DNA of 64,000 nucleotides from Utricularia gibba (Eukaryota; Streptophyta; Magnoliopsida; Lamiales; Lentibulariaceae): the NCBI GenBank assembly GCA_002189035.1, contig CM007990.1:3100001-3164000 (forward strand). Direction: 5' to 3'. Under the pieces are notes generated by a model that saw only the letters and a program-made list of their open reading frames with translations, ran no database searches and was not told the origin of the DNA. Positions within the stretch are counted from its first letter, which is position 1, and each line of letters starts with the position of its first letter. The translations under genes were made by a program, and so were the position numbers. Of this stretch, positions 24,064-35,779 are shown piece by piece.

Positions 24064-25418
24064 TTTTGTGCTTAGAGCAGCTCATCATTGATGACAGCTC
24101 AACAATCTCTAGGGTCACCTCATCGAGAGTTTCAAGGAACCCTTCCTTCTCGTAATTCTAATCGACACTTTGAAGAAAGAGCTTCCTTGGCCTATGCTAA
24201 CTATCATTGGGAGTCAAGCTTTTGAGTAGAAATACCAGAGTTCCATGGTGGGCTGCAGATAGAAGAATTTCTTGATTGGGTAGCCATAATGGATAGGGTG
24301 CATGATTTTAAACAAGTTTCAAAGAAGGTTCAGGTTTCGATGATTGTAACTCACCTTAGAGGGAGAGCCTCAGCATGTTATGAGCAATTGAATGTGACTA
24401 GAGTGCAGATGGGAAAGGTGCGAAGTAATTCTTGGGATAAACTGAAGAAATATCGTAGAGGTACTTTCTTGCCCTATAATTATTAGCATTTATTGGCACA
24501 ATATTTGTCAAACCTGAGGAAAGTTTCCAAATAAATGGAAGAACACACTTGTGAGTTTCATAAGAAGAGAAATTGATGATGGGGTTCCATTGGTCTGGGA
24601 GAAACATTTCCTCTAACCCCTTCTACAAGTGGCAAGCCCTTGTCTAGTATGGTTCCGTCAAACACAACACCCCATAATCCAATGGAACCAAATGTAGCCA
24701 AAGCTGAAAATGCTACAATTAAGGGGAATACGGTCATAAATAGAGTGAATGTAAAAAAATTCTAGGTAAACAAGCCATGTTCACCAATGGTTGCGATAGG
24801 TTTGATGAGCATGAGCCCCCTTATGAAGATCTCTTTGACAAGGCCCTCATTTATGCTGAAGAGGAAGTAGTTATTGAGGATTCAGGGGACCTATTAATGC
24901 TACAGCAAGTTCACCTTACTTCAGCTAAGGAACATGAAAATATGTGGCTGAAAAGCAATATTTTTCAATCTTTCTTCATCATTCAGAACAGGGCGTCTAA
25001 GTTCATCATTGATTGTGGCAGCTATGATAACTTTGTAGCTGAGGAGCTCATTCGGAAATTGAATATTCCGATTGAACCATTGGTTAAAAAGTATCAATTA
25101 TCATGGTTTGAGAAGAAAGAATGTGTGGGGTTTAAAAAGAAGGCCTTGATTCATTTTTCAATAAGAAAGAACTACAATGATACAATCTAGTGCGATGTCA
25201 TCAACATAGATGTGTGTCATCTACTTTTGGGTCGACCATGGCAATTTGACCAAAATGTGTTTCATGCGGAAAAGGAGAACACACATATCTTCTGGTTTGA
25301 CAAGGTTAAGATTACTTTTATACCACCAAAACCAGTAGCAGCGGACTATGTGCAAGGCATCAACCTCAAAACAGCTCACCAAATAGAGGAGGTGATGAAG
25401 TAATGTTATTAAGGGTGC
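24064..25418 (+). pseudogene. Ty3/gypsy gag and aspartic protease relic
   Basis: The gag part (about 24215-24480) reads through the retrotransposon gag fold: IPEFHGGLQIEEFLDWV, then MDRVHDFK and LRGRASACYEQL. The protease part (24777-25400) reads FIIDCGSYDNFVAEELI, where the usual active-site Asp-Ser/Thr-Gly motif of this clade is D-C/G-G-S, and then HLLLGRPWQFDQNVFH, the conserved end of the domain. A TAG stop at 25188-25190 splits the protease frame; another stop ends it at 25401. This clade's layout (LLLGRPWQFD) is that of plant chromovirus or Reina/Tekay-like elements. The sequence is interrupted at 25419 by a later LTR-A insertion. Confidence 0.8.
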
Positions 25419-26820
25419 TGATGAAACACATTTTTCCTGAAATTCATAATGCAAAATAGTTATATTTTATTATGCTTTAGGTTAGATAAATGTGGTTTTT
25501 CATGCTTTGGTGATGTTTATGTTAATCCTATGTGATTATGTCGAAAAGTGGACTAAATCCTTTGATTTAGACCACAACTCTTGTTACTGATGTTTCAGTA
25601 ATTTCAGCAGGGAGATGAGCCGAAAATCAGACTTGCAAGCGTGTAAAACAAGCGAAAAAGGGCGAAAAATCCGGAGAAGGACAAAGGGCATTGTTCTGCT
25701 GCCACCGCAGTCTGCAAGTTCAGGCAAGGAGTAGTACTGGCGGTCAGGAACAGTGCAATGGAGTGAAGCAAAAGAAAAGGAAATTAATTCGGAAAAAAGA
25801 GAGGGAGCACGAAGAAGCGAACAGCTAGGGGGATGCAAAGGGGGTCTTCTTCCCCAACGGGAGAAACACCAACCGGAGGGGGGAAGGGAGGCCTTCATCA
25901 TTAAGAACAGCACCGGAGCCCAGCCCAGCACTACTGTTCAAGGCTGTGAACAGTAGATAGCGGGCGGAAAAACATTATCTATTTGCTTTCTATTTTTCTG
26001 AACATTTCAAGTTTCTGCATTTGACTGGTTACAATGTTTCTGCCATTTTGGCCAGCTTATGTGAATGAAATCGTGTTTTATTTCCAAAGCATGAGTGGCT
26101 AAAGTCTTAGAGATGCCTTAAGGTGAAGGGGTGTGGTGTGTGCTTAGGGTTAATGATGAAATTTATGTGTATTCCTCAACTCTTGTTTCTAACAAACCAT
26201 GGATAGACCTAAGGAGGGAAACAAGTAGTTTCACAACTTAGAAGCTTGGTTTAGAGGTAGACCAACAAACCAAGATGGGAGCAGTCGGTGTTAGTCCAAG
26301 GTAGAACCTGTAGAACCGGGTAGACCTAGTTCTATATACCTTGCATGCGGGTAGACCTAATTGCAATATTGGTTATGATATTGGGGATTAGCTTAAACCA
26401 AAAATATGATGAATGACCTGGGTAGACCTAGGTTATTCGAGGTTGTGAGTGTAGGAAGATAGAAAATTAAGTTAGGAACCTTAGTATGGCACCACCTGCA
26501 GATCCTTAAGGCATCCTCGTATTAGTCTGAGTCAAAACCAGTACCTGTTACCTTAGCGTAGAAACCTGATATTGCTTACCTACCTTGTTTACTGAACTTG
26601 TTTACCACTGTTAGTCCGAGCTTAGACTAAGACCTACTGTTATCCGAAATTATGCATGTACTAAAACACTTAGCAAGCACAAGCTTTTCGTGATCGACCT
26701 CAATATCCACTATACAAGTTTTCCAAATTTGTATTTTGTGTAGATTAAGGATTATAAATTTATCTGATACGGATTTTCTATTTTTATTTGCAACAATATT
26801 AGGAAAATTTCCGTTTATCA
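25419..26820 (+). mobile_element. LTR-A solo LTR, copy 2, 1402 bp, nested in the Ty3/gypsy relic
   Basis: It begins TGATGAAACACATTTTTCC and ends CCGTTTATCA. The flanking pentamers are GGTGC (25414-25418) and GCTGC (26821-26825), matching at four of five positions, so the target duplication has one later change. It interrupts the gypsy element between protease and reverse transcriptase and is therefore younger than that element. It is the reverse complement of copy 1. Confidence 0.9.
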
Positions 26821-28220
26821 GCTGCTATATGTGGTAAAATGGGAGCAAGGCACTAGTGATCATGAATGAATTTAAGATAACATCTCTGGATGAACTACTG
26901 TTGTATGTCATTTTCTTAACAAATTTTAATTTAGAAAAATGTAAAACATAAAAGTGTAGTACAAGTGTCAATCTCAGGGAGTTGAATTTTGCGTAAGTGT
27001 TTTTGTACTATACTTTTACAAATTATCATGGGTTTGTAAAAGGGATTTTTGAAATACAGAAATAAAAAATACAACACAAGTAATCGACCTTAACTATGGG
27101 ACGCAATTCCCGAGAAATGGACTCCATTTCCTTCTTTTGTCTATCCTTGCCTCGGCTTTCATTGATTCCTTGTGAATTGTTTGTTATTGGAGCAAGCAAT
27201 AGCCTACTCTCCCTTACACTCTGATTGACAAGGAGGCACGGGAATAGCCTCATGTGGTTCTTCCTCGGACAATTGAAGAGGATTGTTGTCGATTGCCTTT
27301 AAAACTGAATTTTGCACATGCGCCCAACTGTTACCAATGACCAGTGGCGGGTATGAGGTCACAACTCATCCACTGTCGTAGTACCTCAATAAAAAACAAT
27401 TCGCTACTTCCCTCAAACCGGTAGGGTTGGAGATGGTGATCTTCACCAAAATCCGCAAGGAGTGGCCTGCTACTTATGGATCATGACTACGAGATGTTAG
27501 AGAAAGACTGTAACACGACGCTTGGAAATATGCGAAATCGAGAATGAATTCAGCAAAGAACCGAGATTGATGCCCAAGGTATGGAAGAAAACTTCATCTA
27601 TTCTGAGAAACTAAAAAGGTTTAGCCACGAATGGCCATGAAAACAGAAAACAGAAAAAAAAAAAAAAAAGCTAAGGTGTTCTTCCTCCCTTGGTGGAGAG
27701 GAAGAACTAAAAGTTCGAAGTCTAGAGACAAAGTGTGAAAAAGGTTCAATAAAAAAAGAAGTCCGAAAAAGATTGTTCCAAGTAGATTTTAAGCCACTCC
27801 TCAAGTAAATTAACTTCTTCTGCTCCCCTTCTATCATTCTTTCTGTCTTGCGTGCACCACCAACTTTTCCATGCGTGCAAGCAAGTGCCCAATCATTGTT
27901 GCAGACTCTAACATGTCATAAGTCAAGGGTCATGACTAGTGTCAGTCTTCCACCCACAATTGACGCAAGTCACGTTCAAGGCCTGGAATGTCAGTGTTGG
28001 GTCTCCTGCAACTCCAAGTCTAGCTCTCAACATTTTAGGTGAGAGTGCATGAAAAAAGACAACAAAATATATAAAAAATACAAAAATATGATTTTTCTAA
28101 GAAAATAGAATATTTATTAATATAACTCCTAATTTGGACAACCTAATACCTAATTAATACGTAGTAATACATAAGAAATAAGTAGTAAATGACACTTAAA
28201 AACTACCTAACATTTGACCA
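26821..28220. other. Unassigned non-coding insert between protease and reverse transcriptase relics
   Basis: In an intact element only a few hundred bases separate protease from reverse transcriptase. Here about 1.3 kb of non-coding sequence lies between the LTR-A copy and the RT relic. It includes GC-balanced stretches (27080-27560, 27830-28040) and a run of A at about 27655-27669. No terminal repeat pair or protein motif is clear. A second, unrelated solo LTR is the likeliest explanation. Confidence 0.35.
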
Positions 28221-28224
28221 CCTT

Positions 28225-28660
28225 TCACGAAATCCAGCATCAAATTGACCTCATATTCGGGGCAATATTACCTAATTGCCCCCATTATCGGTTGAGCCTA
28301 CTGAGCATGCTGAAATCCAGAGACATCTAGAAGACTTGTTGGGAAAGGGCATATACAAGAGAGTCTAAGCTCCTATTCTGTTCCTGCAATTTTGATACCA
28401 AAGAAGGAGGGTACGTGGTGGTGCATGTGGATGGACAGTAGGGCGACCAACAAGATTATAGTTTGGTATCATTTTCCAATTCCCCAGTTGGATGATCTTC
28501 TGGACTAGATTCAAGAATCCACAATTTTTACCAAATTTGGTTTGAAAAGAGGCTATAAATAGATTCGCATATGGTCTGATGATGAATGAAGTATAGTGTT
28601 CAAGACATGAGAGAGTCTGTACGAGTGGCTGGTCATGCCCTTTGGTCTCTCAAATGTACT
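28225..28660 (+). pseudogene. Ty3/gypsy reverse transcriptase relic (N-terminal half)
   Basis: The frames, pieced across stops, read the standard RT opening: HQIDLI.GA..PN.P.YRLSP before an EIQRHLEDLLGKGIY segment, then a worn VPKKEGTW.MCMD block, then FPIPQLDD.LD, and a TKF..K.GY.QIR..-like block ending in LYEWLVMPFGLSN. The catalytic YVDD region is absent or eroded. Several stops and frameshifts exist, so it cannot be functional. Confidence 0.75.
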
Positions 28661-29180
28661 GAGCTCCTTTGGTCTGTACTGATGCTTCTAAGTTTGTCAT
28701 TTGTTTTTCAAGAAAATTTATCAGCTTCATGGATTGTCAATGTCTATTGTATTTGACTAGGACACTCCATCGATCATTTTTTGCATAGATTATGGAAGCT
28801 CACTAGCACAACCCTGCATTTTAGTTTGATGTGGCACCCGGAAACCAATGATCAAAATGAATTGGTAAATAAATCCTTAGGTAATGTGTTGTGGTGTCTC
28901 GTTGCTAGTGATTGCAAATCTTGGGGCATTGTGCTGAGTAGAGCCGAATTTGCACACAATCACGCGAGTAACTGCATCCATGGGCTTTAGACCATTCTGG
29001 GTGGTGTATTCTCTGTTGGTGCAGCCATGTCGATCTTACCTCCTTAGCTGATCCAGCACGCCTTCATGGTAAAGTTGGGGAGTTTGTTGCCTGAATACAA
29101 TAGACCAATGATGTCATTACACGAAGAATTACACCAGCGAATGATTACTATAAGCAACTAGCCGACAGAAGGAAGCACTA
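28661..29180 (+). pseudogene. Ty3/gypsy integrase relic
   Basis: The open frame at 28781-28990 reads the last third of the integrase core: an FSLMWHPETNDQNELVNKSL stretch corresponding to S.AHPQTDGQTE.VNR.L (the catalytic Glu is kept), then GNVLWCLVASDCKSWGIVL, and AEFAHNHASNCIHG. Upstream, 28685-28780 has a worn remnant including FSRKFIS. The sequence after 28990 continues in a broken frame toward the chromatin-facing C-terminus. Confidence 0.75.
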
Positions 29181-29188
29181 TCACTAGA

Positions 29189-29428
29189 CATTGCTGGGTA
29201 CTTGAATGTTGAGTTTTTCCAACACTAAATTACTGTGTGTTTTCAAGGTTGGCATGTGATGTGGTGGTAGGGATTATTGGGTGTTACGCATCCTCACCTC
29301 TTATTTGTTGTTGTTACAAGTTGTTGTTTATTGCCGTTTTGATAATTATGATGGAATCCTTGTTGTGACTTGAGTTATGCGTTACTTCGGTTTCTATTAT
29401 TCCCTGGTACTTTGAGCATAAAGTGACT
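29189..29428 (+). repeat. 3' non-coding end of the Ty3/gypsy element
   Basis: Direct repeat of 22536-22773 (ATTGCTGGGTACTTGAATG through GAGCATAAAGTGAC). It follows the integrase relic, as expected of the untranslated 3' end before the polypurine tract and 3' LTR. Confidence 0.65.
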
Positions 29429-29617
29429 CCTTGTTTCGAGCATATCTATCATTCAAGACAGGTTTTGCCAATTGCTCATATTGGTTAGTGCTCCCACTGT
29501 TAATCCACTCAAAACTCCATGAAAAACATAGTTTTTCGACCTCCTATTTGAGGACTCATGCAACAAATATCAAAATATAATATGTAGAGATGAATCTCAT
29601 TTCGGTCTTTTTGTCTT

Positions 29618-30085
29618 TTCATGGCACACATTTTCTTAGCATTTTATAATACAAAATCATCATGTTTCGTAATGATTTAGGTTGTGTTTGTGCAGTTTTT
29701 CATGTTTTGTATGTTGATTAGTTTAATTTCAATTTACGTCTGAAAGTGGCCTAAATCATTTGATTTATTCCACCTTGTGTTATTGATATTTAATTGAGTC
29801 TAGCGAGAGAATGAATAGCAAATCAAAATGAAAGATATGTGGAGAAAAAGGAGCTTTATTGGAGAGCTTGAATGACAACTAGGAAGAACACAACAAACAG
29901 AGAAAAAAGATGATTTTCAGAAGAAAAACCTCCAATGTGAAGAACATACATGAATTCCAATTCAGCACTGCTATTGCAATAAATGAACAATAGCATATAG
30001 AAAATAGAACATTTTACTCTGTCTTTTGTTTCCTAAATATTTAGTTTCTTTGACTACTTTCCCTACAATGTTTAAGATATTGTTT
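29618..30085 (+). mobile_element. Truncated 3' LTR of the Ty3/gypsy element
   Basis: The segment aligns with the first third of 22774-24063 and LTR-A: AAAGTGGCCTAAATCATTTG, GAGTCTAGCGAGAG, and a CCAATTCAGCACTGCTATT block. Similarity ends near 30085 and the remaining two thirds of the LTR are missing. About 190 bp (29429-29617) separate it from the 3' non-coding end, so there is also an internal change. Confidence 0.55.
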
Positions 30086-30239
30086 AATAATAAGATTCTT
30101 AAGAGATTCAATATGTGGTCATCAGCTATTAGGAGTTCAATATGAGCAGATTTTTTTTTTCTAATCTAAGGAATTATCATTGGTCTATGGTAAAATGGAT
30201 TTTCATATATCTATGAGAATCATCAAGCATATGTTTATG

Positions 30240-30660
30240 CTTTGGAAATAATGAGCCTATATTGAAAGGATACATAGATGCTCACTTAGTTGATGATGCT
30301 GATTGTCGAAAATCAGCATCGGTATATCCAATTGCATTCTTAGGAAGAGCTGTGTCTTGGTAGTCAAGACTGCAAAAGCGTGTTGTTGTATCTTTGAAAA
30401 AAAAATTGCAGTTATTGAGGCTTGTAAGAAACTACAATGGATAAAGTAGTTCTTGCGAGAATTTGGTATGAAACAGAGGAAGTATAAATTATTTTGTCAT
30501 AGTTAGAGTGCTATACATCTGGCCTCATTTCACTTGAGATTGAATCATATTGATCAACGCTATCACTTGATTAAAGATGTGCTGTAGGAAAAGTACCTAT
30601 ATTTAGAGAAGATCATACTAAAGAAAACGGATCAGATATAATGACGGAGATACTTCCAAA
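30240..30660 (+). pseudogene. Ty1/copia RNase H relic
   Basis: Translation from about 30250 gives LKGYIDAHLVDDADCRKSAS, matching the copia GY.DAD.A.D...R.S..GY block, then AFLGRAVSW, then a worn EACKKLQW, and later IHLASFHLRLNHIDQRYHLI with D.L.EKYL.LEKI at the end. In-frame stops (for example after AVSW) and a frameshift are present. Confidence 0.75.
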
Positions 30661-30699
30661 AGAAAACTATGAATTATGCATAAGAGTCATTGGATTAAC

Positions 30700-31215
30700 C
30701 CATTTACCTATATGAGAGGAAAAATTAATGGGTGGATCCCCCACATGATGCCCATATCAATTAAAAAAAAGATAAAATGAAACATACGGTTGGCATTGCC
30801 ATTCAAACTATCAAGGTTGGATGGCAATTCATCTCTATAAATAGAGGGGAACTCTCCCACAATAGAAGGACCGCAGCATCTCCTCCCAAACCCCAATATC
30901 TCAAGATTGATCATCTTATCGATCAAGTCTCGAGTGAAGTATATAGGAACTCTGCTTATTTTGAGAGTAGAATAGATAAAGAAGAATAATAGTATTGTTT
31001 CCAATTTATGTCACTTGTCTAATAAAATTTTCAGGAGTAGAAAAAGAGGGTAAAACCCAATAATTTATTAAAATAAATTCATTTTTTTTCAATAAATAAT
31101 GAATTTTCTTGGAGTTGGATGTGGATGTAATTTTTATTTTGTGGTGAATTACGTAAACTTTTGATAGATATTTTCTTAATTTTGTAATCAATTTATTATT
31201 TAGTATCAAAGGGGT
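30700..31215 (+). mobile_element. Probable LTR of the copia relic
   Basis: The stretch after the RNase H relic has an LTR-like makeup: a TCTCTATAAATAGAGGGGAA TATA box at about 30831-30850, then a leader with an AATAAAATTTTC polyadenylation-like signal at 31020-31031. The 70-codon frame inside is incidental. A partner LTR was not found, so the borders are open. Confidence 0.4.
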
Positions 31216-31792
31216 AGTGGGTAACTCTTTCTAGAGGGACAGCATGTGATTTGGAGCCATTAATTTCTCCCAAATCCTTGGGAGCCACTTGAACTCCCAC
31301 AATTCAATTCTCCGGATATCAACAAGATCAAGTCGTTAAAAAACCATGCTGCCCAAACCCCAAATTGTGAAGTCTCTTTGCAACACCTCTAAATTCAGTC
31401 CATAAACAATCTTTAAGCAATCTAATTCATGTTTTCTATTTACTTGACATGCTGCATTTTATGAACCACTACCCTCCTCAAAAATGGCACCAACGGCTAA
31501 TTTCTTTCCTAGCAAAGGAGTTAGTGAAAAAGTCCACATTCTATGCAGCCAAATTTATAAAGTAATTGTATGAGAGGAACCACATTTATTAATATCTAAG
31601 TTTAGTTTAACAAGTTTTGAAAAAAAAATATTTGCAATATAACTGAGGTTTAAATACAATAATATATTACGTGCACTTATTGATAATTGTTTTTTTGTTA
31701 TTTATATTTATGATATTCAAAAACTTTTTAAATTGTTCTACATCTATTTTATTTAGTTTTTTTTTATATTTTTAACATAACTTTTATATCTT

Positions 31793-33502
31793 TTGATGGT
31801 GATTCTGCAAGTGAACAGAAATCGTCGAAGTAATAAAATAAGATCGTATCCACAGGCAATTGTTATTGGAATTTTCTTTTCAAACAAAGACTCAAAAAGA
31901 CCGAAAACAAAAGAAAAATTTGGTTTTAAAAACAAAAAGAAAAGTGGCATTGAACCTTGGATCCATCTTGCTCAAAACTCGCCCAAACTTGTGTGTGTAA
32001 ACCTTAAAGACTGACCTGCTTGCGCAAGTTTTGGGGTGTTTATTTAAAATAGTGCTACTCGATGACCGTTATAGCACCGTTCCTTGTTTTGTGGGATTAT
32101 GGAATCAACCACGCCACCAGAGCCATTTCACCTCTTGTTAACCCATATTTTCCCCACACCCAAATCTAATCCTTACACCTCACACCTCGCAGACAAATTA
32201 GACAGAATATGCCTTACCAACGATGTCCGATTGAGCCCTTCTCCTTAGGTGCTTGAGGCCAACCTTTGATTGTCTCACACTCCCTTCGGGTTATGTGATA
32301 CTAAAGAGCACGTTGGTAAAGAAAACATTGTGAAAAACAGAATCAAACCTTATTACTTGATTTTGTGTCGTTCCAAAAAATGTTCTTCCACTACTCTTAA
32401 GTGTTGTTTTTACATATCTTAGACTCAACTTTCTCATTACTTTCAATTGATTTTGTATCTTTCACATTACTCTGATCTTTTTGCAGAAAAAGTGTATTTT
32501 ATGGATTTTTAGGGTATTTGTGGATCAATTTGAGAAGAAATCAAGACCCACCAAATTATGGACTTGATGGGCCATGAATATCAGCCCAAGACTCGGTCAA
32601 ACGATAAAGATTTGGTCCAAGATTCATGGATAAGATAAAGATATGAAGATGATCTTCAAAAATTTGGATAAAAGATTTGGATAGACGATATTATCCAAGC
32701 CTATCAAACAAGCCTAATACGAAGACTTAGATCTATTTTCCTATACATACTACACTATCTCAACCATTAGAGACGTCCTTTGATAATTTTTCCTTTGTAT
32801 TTTTCCTATTTTCATGTCTATTTTCATGTTAGAGTCGAGTCTGCATGTATAAGCGCTTGTGGCTAAGGATCTGTGGTAAAGCTTTGCTTGCACAAGTCCT
32901 GAGCCTATAACTACTTTACTATATTTTTCGACATTTAAATTGAGGTTTGATTCTGTTTTTCGCAATATATTCGTTACCAACGTGCTCTTTAGTATCACAT
33001 AACCTGAAGGGAGTGTGAGAGACTTAAAGGTTGGCCTCAAGCACCTAAAGAAAAGGGTTCAATCAGACATCGTTGGTAAGACATATTCTATCTAATCTGT
33101 CTGTGAGGTGTGAGGTGTAGGGGTTAAATTTGGATGTGGGGAAAACATGGGTTATCACAAGAGGTGAAATGGCTCTGGTGGCGTGGTTGATTCCATAATC
33201 CCACAAAACAAGGGATGGTGCTATAACGGTTAACGAGTAGCACTATTTTAGAATAACACCCCTAAAGTTTGCACAAGTAGATCAGTCTTCAAGGTTTGCA
33301 TACATGTAAGGGACGAGTTTTGAGTAAGGTGGATCTTCGATCCAAAGCCACTTTTCTTATTGTTTTTAAACCCCAATTTTTCTTATATTTTCAGTATTTT
33401 TAAGTCTTTATTTGAAAAGAAAATTCCGATAACAATTCCCTGTGGATACGATCTTATTTTATTACTTTGTTGATTTTTGTACACTTACAGAATCACCATC
33501 AA
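31793..33502. repeat. Fold-back element: 1.7 kb inverted repeat with about 560-bp arms
   Basis: The left arm (31793 to about 32350) is the reverse complement of the right arm (about 32936-33502) in ordered blocks. The outermost 15 bases are TTGATGGTGATTCTG and its exact complement; inner pairs include the GATCGTATCCACAG block, CCACGCCACCAGAGCCATTT, AACGATGTC, and GTGATACTAAAGAGCACGTT. The spacer is about 590 bp and AT-rich without recognised coding content. Similar single copies lie at 35780-36275 and, more worn, at 5.96 and 9.0 kb. It may be two LTRs inverted to each other or a true fold-back transposon. Confidence 0.8.
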
Positions 33503-34129
33503 TTTTTCAAGATTCGAATATAATATTTGATACAAGTTCCTTAAAAGTACTCAGAGTGTTTGAGTATGTTTAGGGCTAGAGTGGATTCGTAGATTCATTA
33601 ATTAAGGTGCATCAATTCGTGATTTGAAAAATTAGAGGTGCATTAAGGTAATTTCATTTGGTAATATTTTAATGATATTAAATTATTTTTAAAAATATTA
33701 AAATAAAGCAATTTTTTAACTAAAAAAGTAATGAAACTTGAAATATTGTTCAAAATTCTACAAATTAAAAAATCAAATATAACTAAAAAGCATCAAGTTA
33801 CTAAAAATCAAGTTTAAATTAAATAATTTAATTCAATGATCATCACTATATAATAAATTAATGCAATCAAAAAATATAGTCAATTATCTTCAATTATTGA
33901 ATATTGAGACATTATCATTCTCATTAAAAAAAGCATAATCTCTATCATTAGGTCATCGATTAAGAGATTAGCTATTTATGATATATCCTCATCGCCTAAT
34001 TTCACATCCGAATATTTCGATGGACTATCTTTGTAAGATGATATACTTCTAGATAGAAGTTGAAGATTGGTATATATGTAAAGTAAGTCTTCAGCCTTCT
34101 ACAATGTTAATCTGTTTCTATGCTTTCAA
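33503..34129. other. AT-rich intergenic DNA
   Basis: No open frame, repeat copy or motif of note was recognised. Runs of A and T dominate. Confidence 0.3.
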
Positions 34130-34990
34130 TGTATAAAGGTATATGAACTCTAATTTCTTTAACATGCAGCTAAAGATGAAGGCTGTCCACGAATTTTCAA
34201 AACCAAGCCTAAACGTTGTAGAGATGATAAACCATGAAAGTGCCAAGAATCAATTGGTGGTAATCTATATCTGCCAGCTAATACCTTTCTAAGAATGCTG
34301 ATTTCAAGGTATGGAGGAAAGTATCAAACATTGGATTAGAAATTTTGGGATGAAGATTTATGCATTCTTCAGTTCCAATACAGTCAAAAAAATAAAAATA
34401 AAAAGATAATTAGATCAAATTAATATATCACTAATGAAATAAATGAATATATACCTTGGATTCGATACATGTGCAATAGCATGCAGAGTATTAAGGCTAT
34501 GTATCCGTCTAGCTGCAATAACATTCCAAAGCTTAGTCGTGTATTACATAGAATGACTAATATCTATTGAAAACACTTATTTTTCTACCTTTGTTATCAA
34601 AGTATCCCACATCTCAAAAATTAAATAAATAAATGATTTTTCTGTATCGAACACTAGAGTCATATTATGAAAAGACTTCAAAATATCCAAAATATAATTC
34701 ACAATAACCCACAAATTATCATCAAGAATGCTAGATCGAACCAACAAAGCTTGTGAAGCATCATCTCTTCATATATGATTTCATTCCTCAGACATGAGCA
34801 TCCTTCTTATAAAGTGATTCACCATGAAGTTTAAAGCATCTCATTATGATAGCAACTGATGCAAAGCGATTGGATGCAATTGAAGGAATTTTAGCTTCGA
34901 ATAAATTGTCCAAATAAAGCTAACATTCTTGAACATTTTGTAATAATTATTGGATCATTATGATATCACTCACAATCTCTTCAATGAATT
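34130..34990 (-). pseudogene. hAT-type transposase relic (DUF659-like family)
   Basis: Reading the minus strand across stops gives ordered pieces of the plant DUF659/hAT proteins: IPSIASNRFASVAIIMRC, then SSILDDNLWVIVNYILDIL, then MTLVFDTEKSFIYLIFEMWD followed by TLITKVEK, then LNTLHAIAHVSNPRY. The last corresponds to the C.LHC.AH.LNPRYY segment. Frameshifts, stops and AT-rich insertions prevent a continuous frame. No terminal inverted repeats were located. Confidence 0.6.
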
Positions 34991-35194
34991 AACAGTCATA
35001 ATGATTATCTTTGGAACATGTCCTTGATGGCAAGGTTAAGTGTAAGAAAAATACATAGTATTCAAATATCTATTAAAAAAATAGTAATAATTCCATATCA
35101 TTAGTAAAACAATTAAAATTAATTAAAATATTTATTTATTATACAAATCACAACACCATTACTTTAGGAATCCACACCAGATTCGCTGTGCCTA

Positions 35195-35285
35195 AGCAAC
35201 GAATTGGCATTCATAATGATTCCAATGAATCATTCATAGTTTTCTTCAATGAATTGACATTCATAATGATTCGAATGAATCAAAA
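35195..35285 (+). repeat. Short direct duplication of about 30 bp
   Basis: The phrase AATTG(G/A)CATTCATAATGATTC(C/G)AATGAATCA occurs twice (about 35200-35232 and 35251-35282), just left of the GC-richer island. It may be a junction mark of the insertion that follows. Confidence 0.6.
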
Positions 35286-35289
35286 GCCG

Positions 35290-35770
35290 AACCGGGAAGA
35301 CCGTCAGTGCCTTCGCTCCCAACTCAACGCCTAGAAAGAAAGTCAACCGCCCCGCCTTAAAGAGAGAAGCCCGGAAACCTAGATGAGAGAAGAAAGACTG
35401 CATAATAGAAAGAGTAGAGAAAGAAGGTGTTGGCTCCCTTTGGTCGCGCCTGTAAAGTAAACCAAGCTGCTATCGAAGAGCGTAGGAGAGAGATCAAAGA
35501 GTAGTCCTCTTGTGACAGACAACCTTAGAAGCGGATTCCTGTTGTGAGGCTGACTTCAGAAGTTATGCTCGTGTAGCTCTCTTTGACTCCTTATGTTGGG
35601 AGTAAGTATGAAAATACTCCTGAGGCGACAAATGCTTTCGCTCTCTCTAGGCGCAGACTGATTCTTTTCGGCCCTGAGAGCTGGGAGTATTAGAAGTATC
35701 TGGGAGAGCGGTTCACTCGTCAGATTGATGGAGTCGTCCGAGTGCCGATTGATCCTCCTACTCACACACT
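35290..35770. other. GC-richer island, candidate organelle-derived insertion
   Basis: The base composition and style change sharply from AT-rich repeats to balanced sequence rich in AGAGA-type purine stretches (GAAGCCCGGAAACC, GGAGAGAGATC, GGTTCACTCG). It has no open frame over 69 codons and does not look like the flanking transposons. This style resembles plant mitochondrial intergenic DNA, but I could not match a mitochondrial gene. A decayed retroelement is an alternative. Confidence 0.35.
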
Positions 35771-35779
35771 CTTGATCAC

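Noticed and set aside
30777-30989. 70-codon frame after the copia RNase H
   Set aside because: It lies in LTR-like sequence across a TATA box and has no motif.
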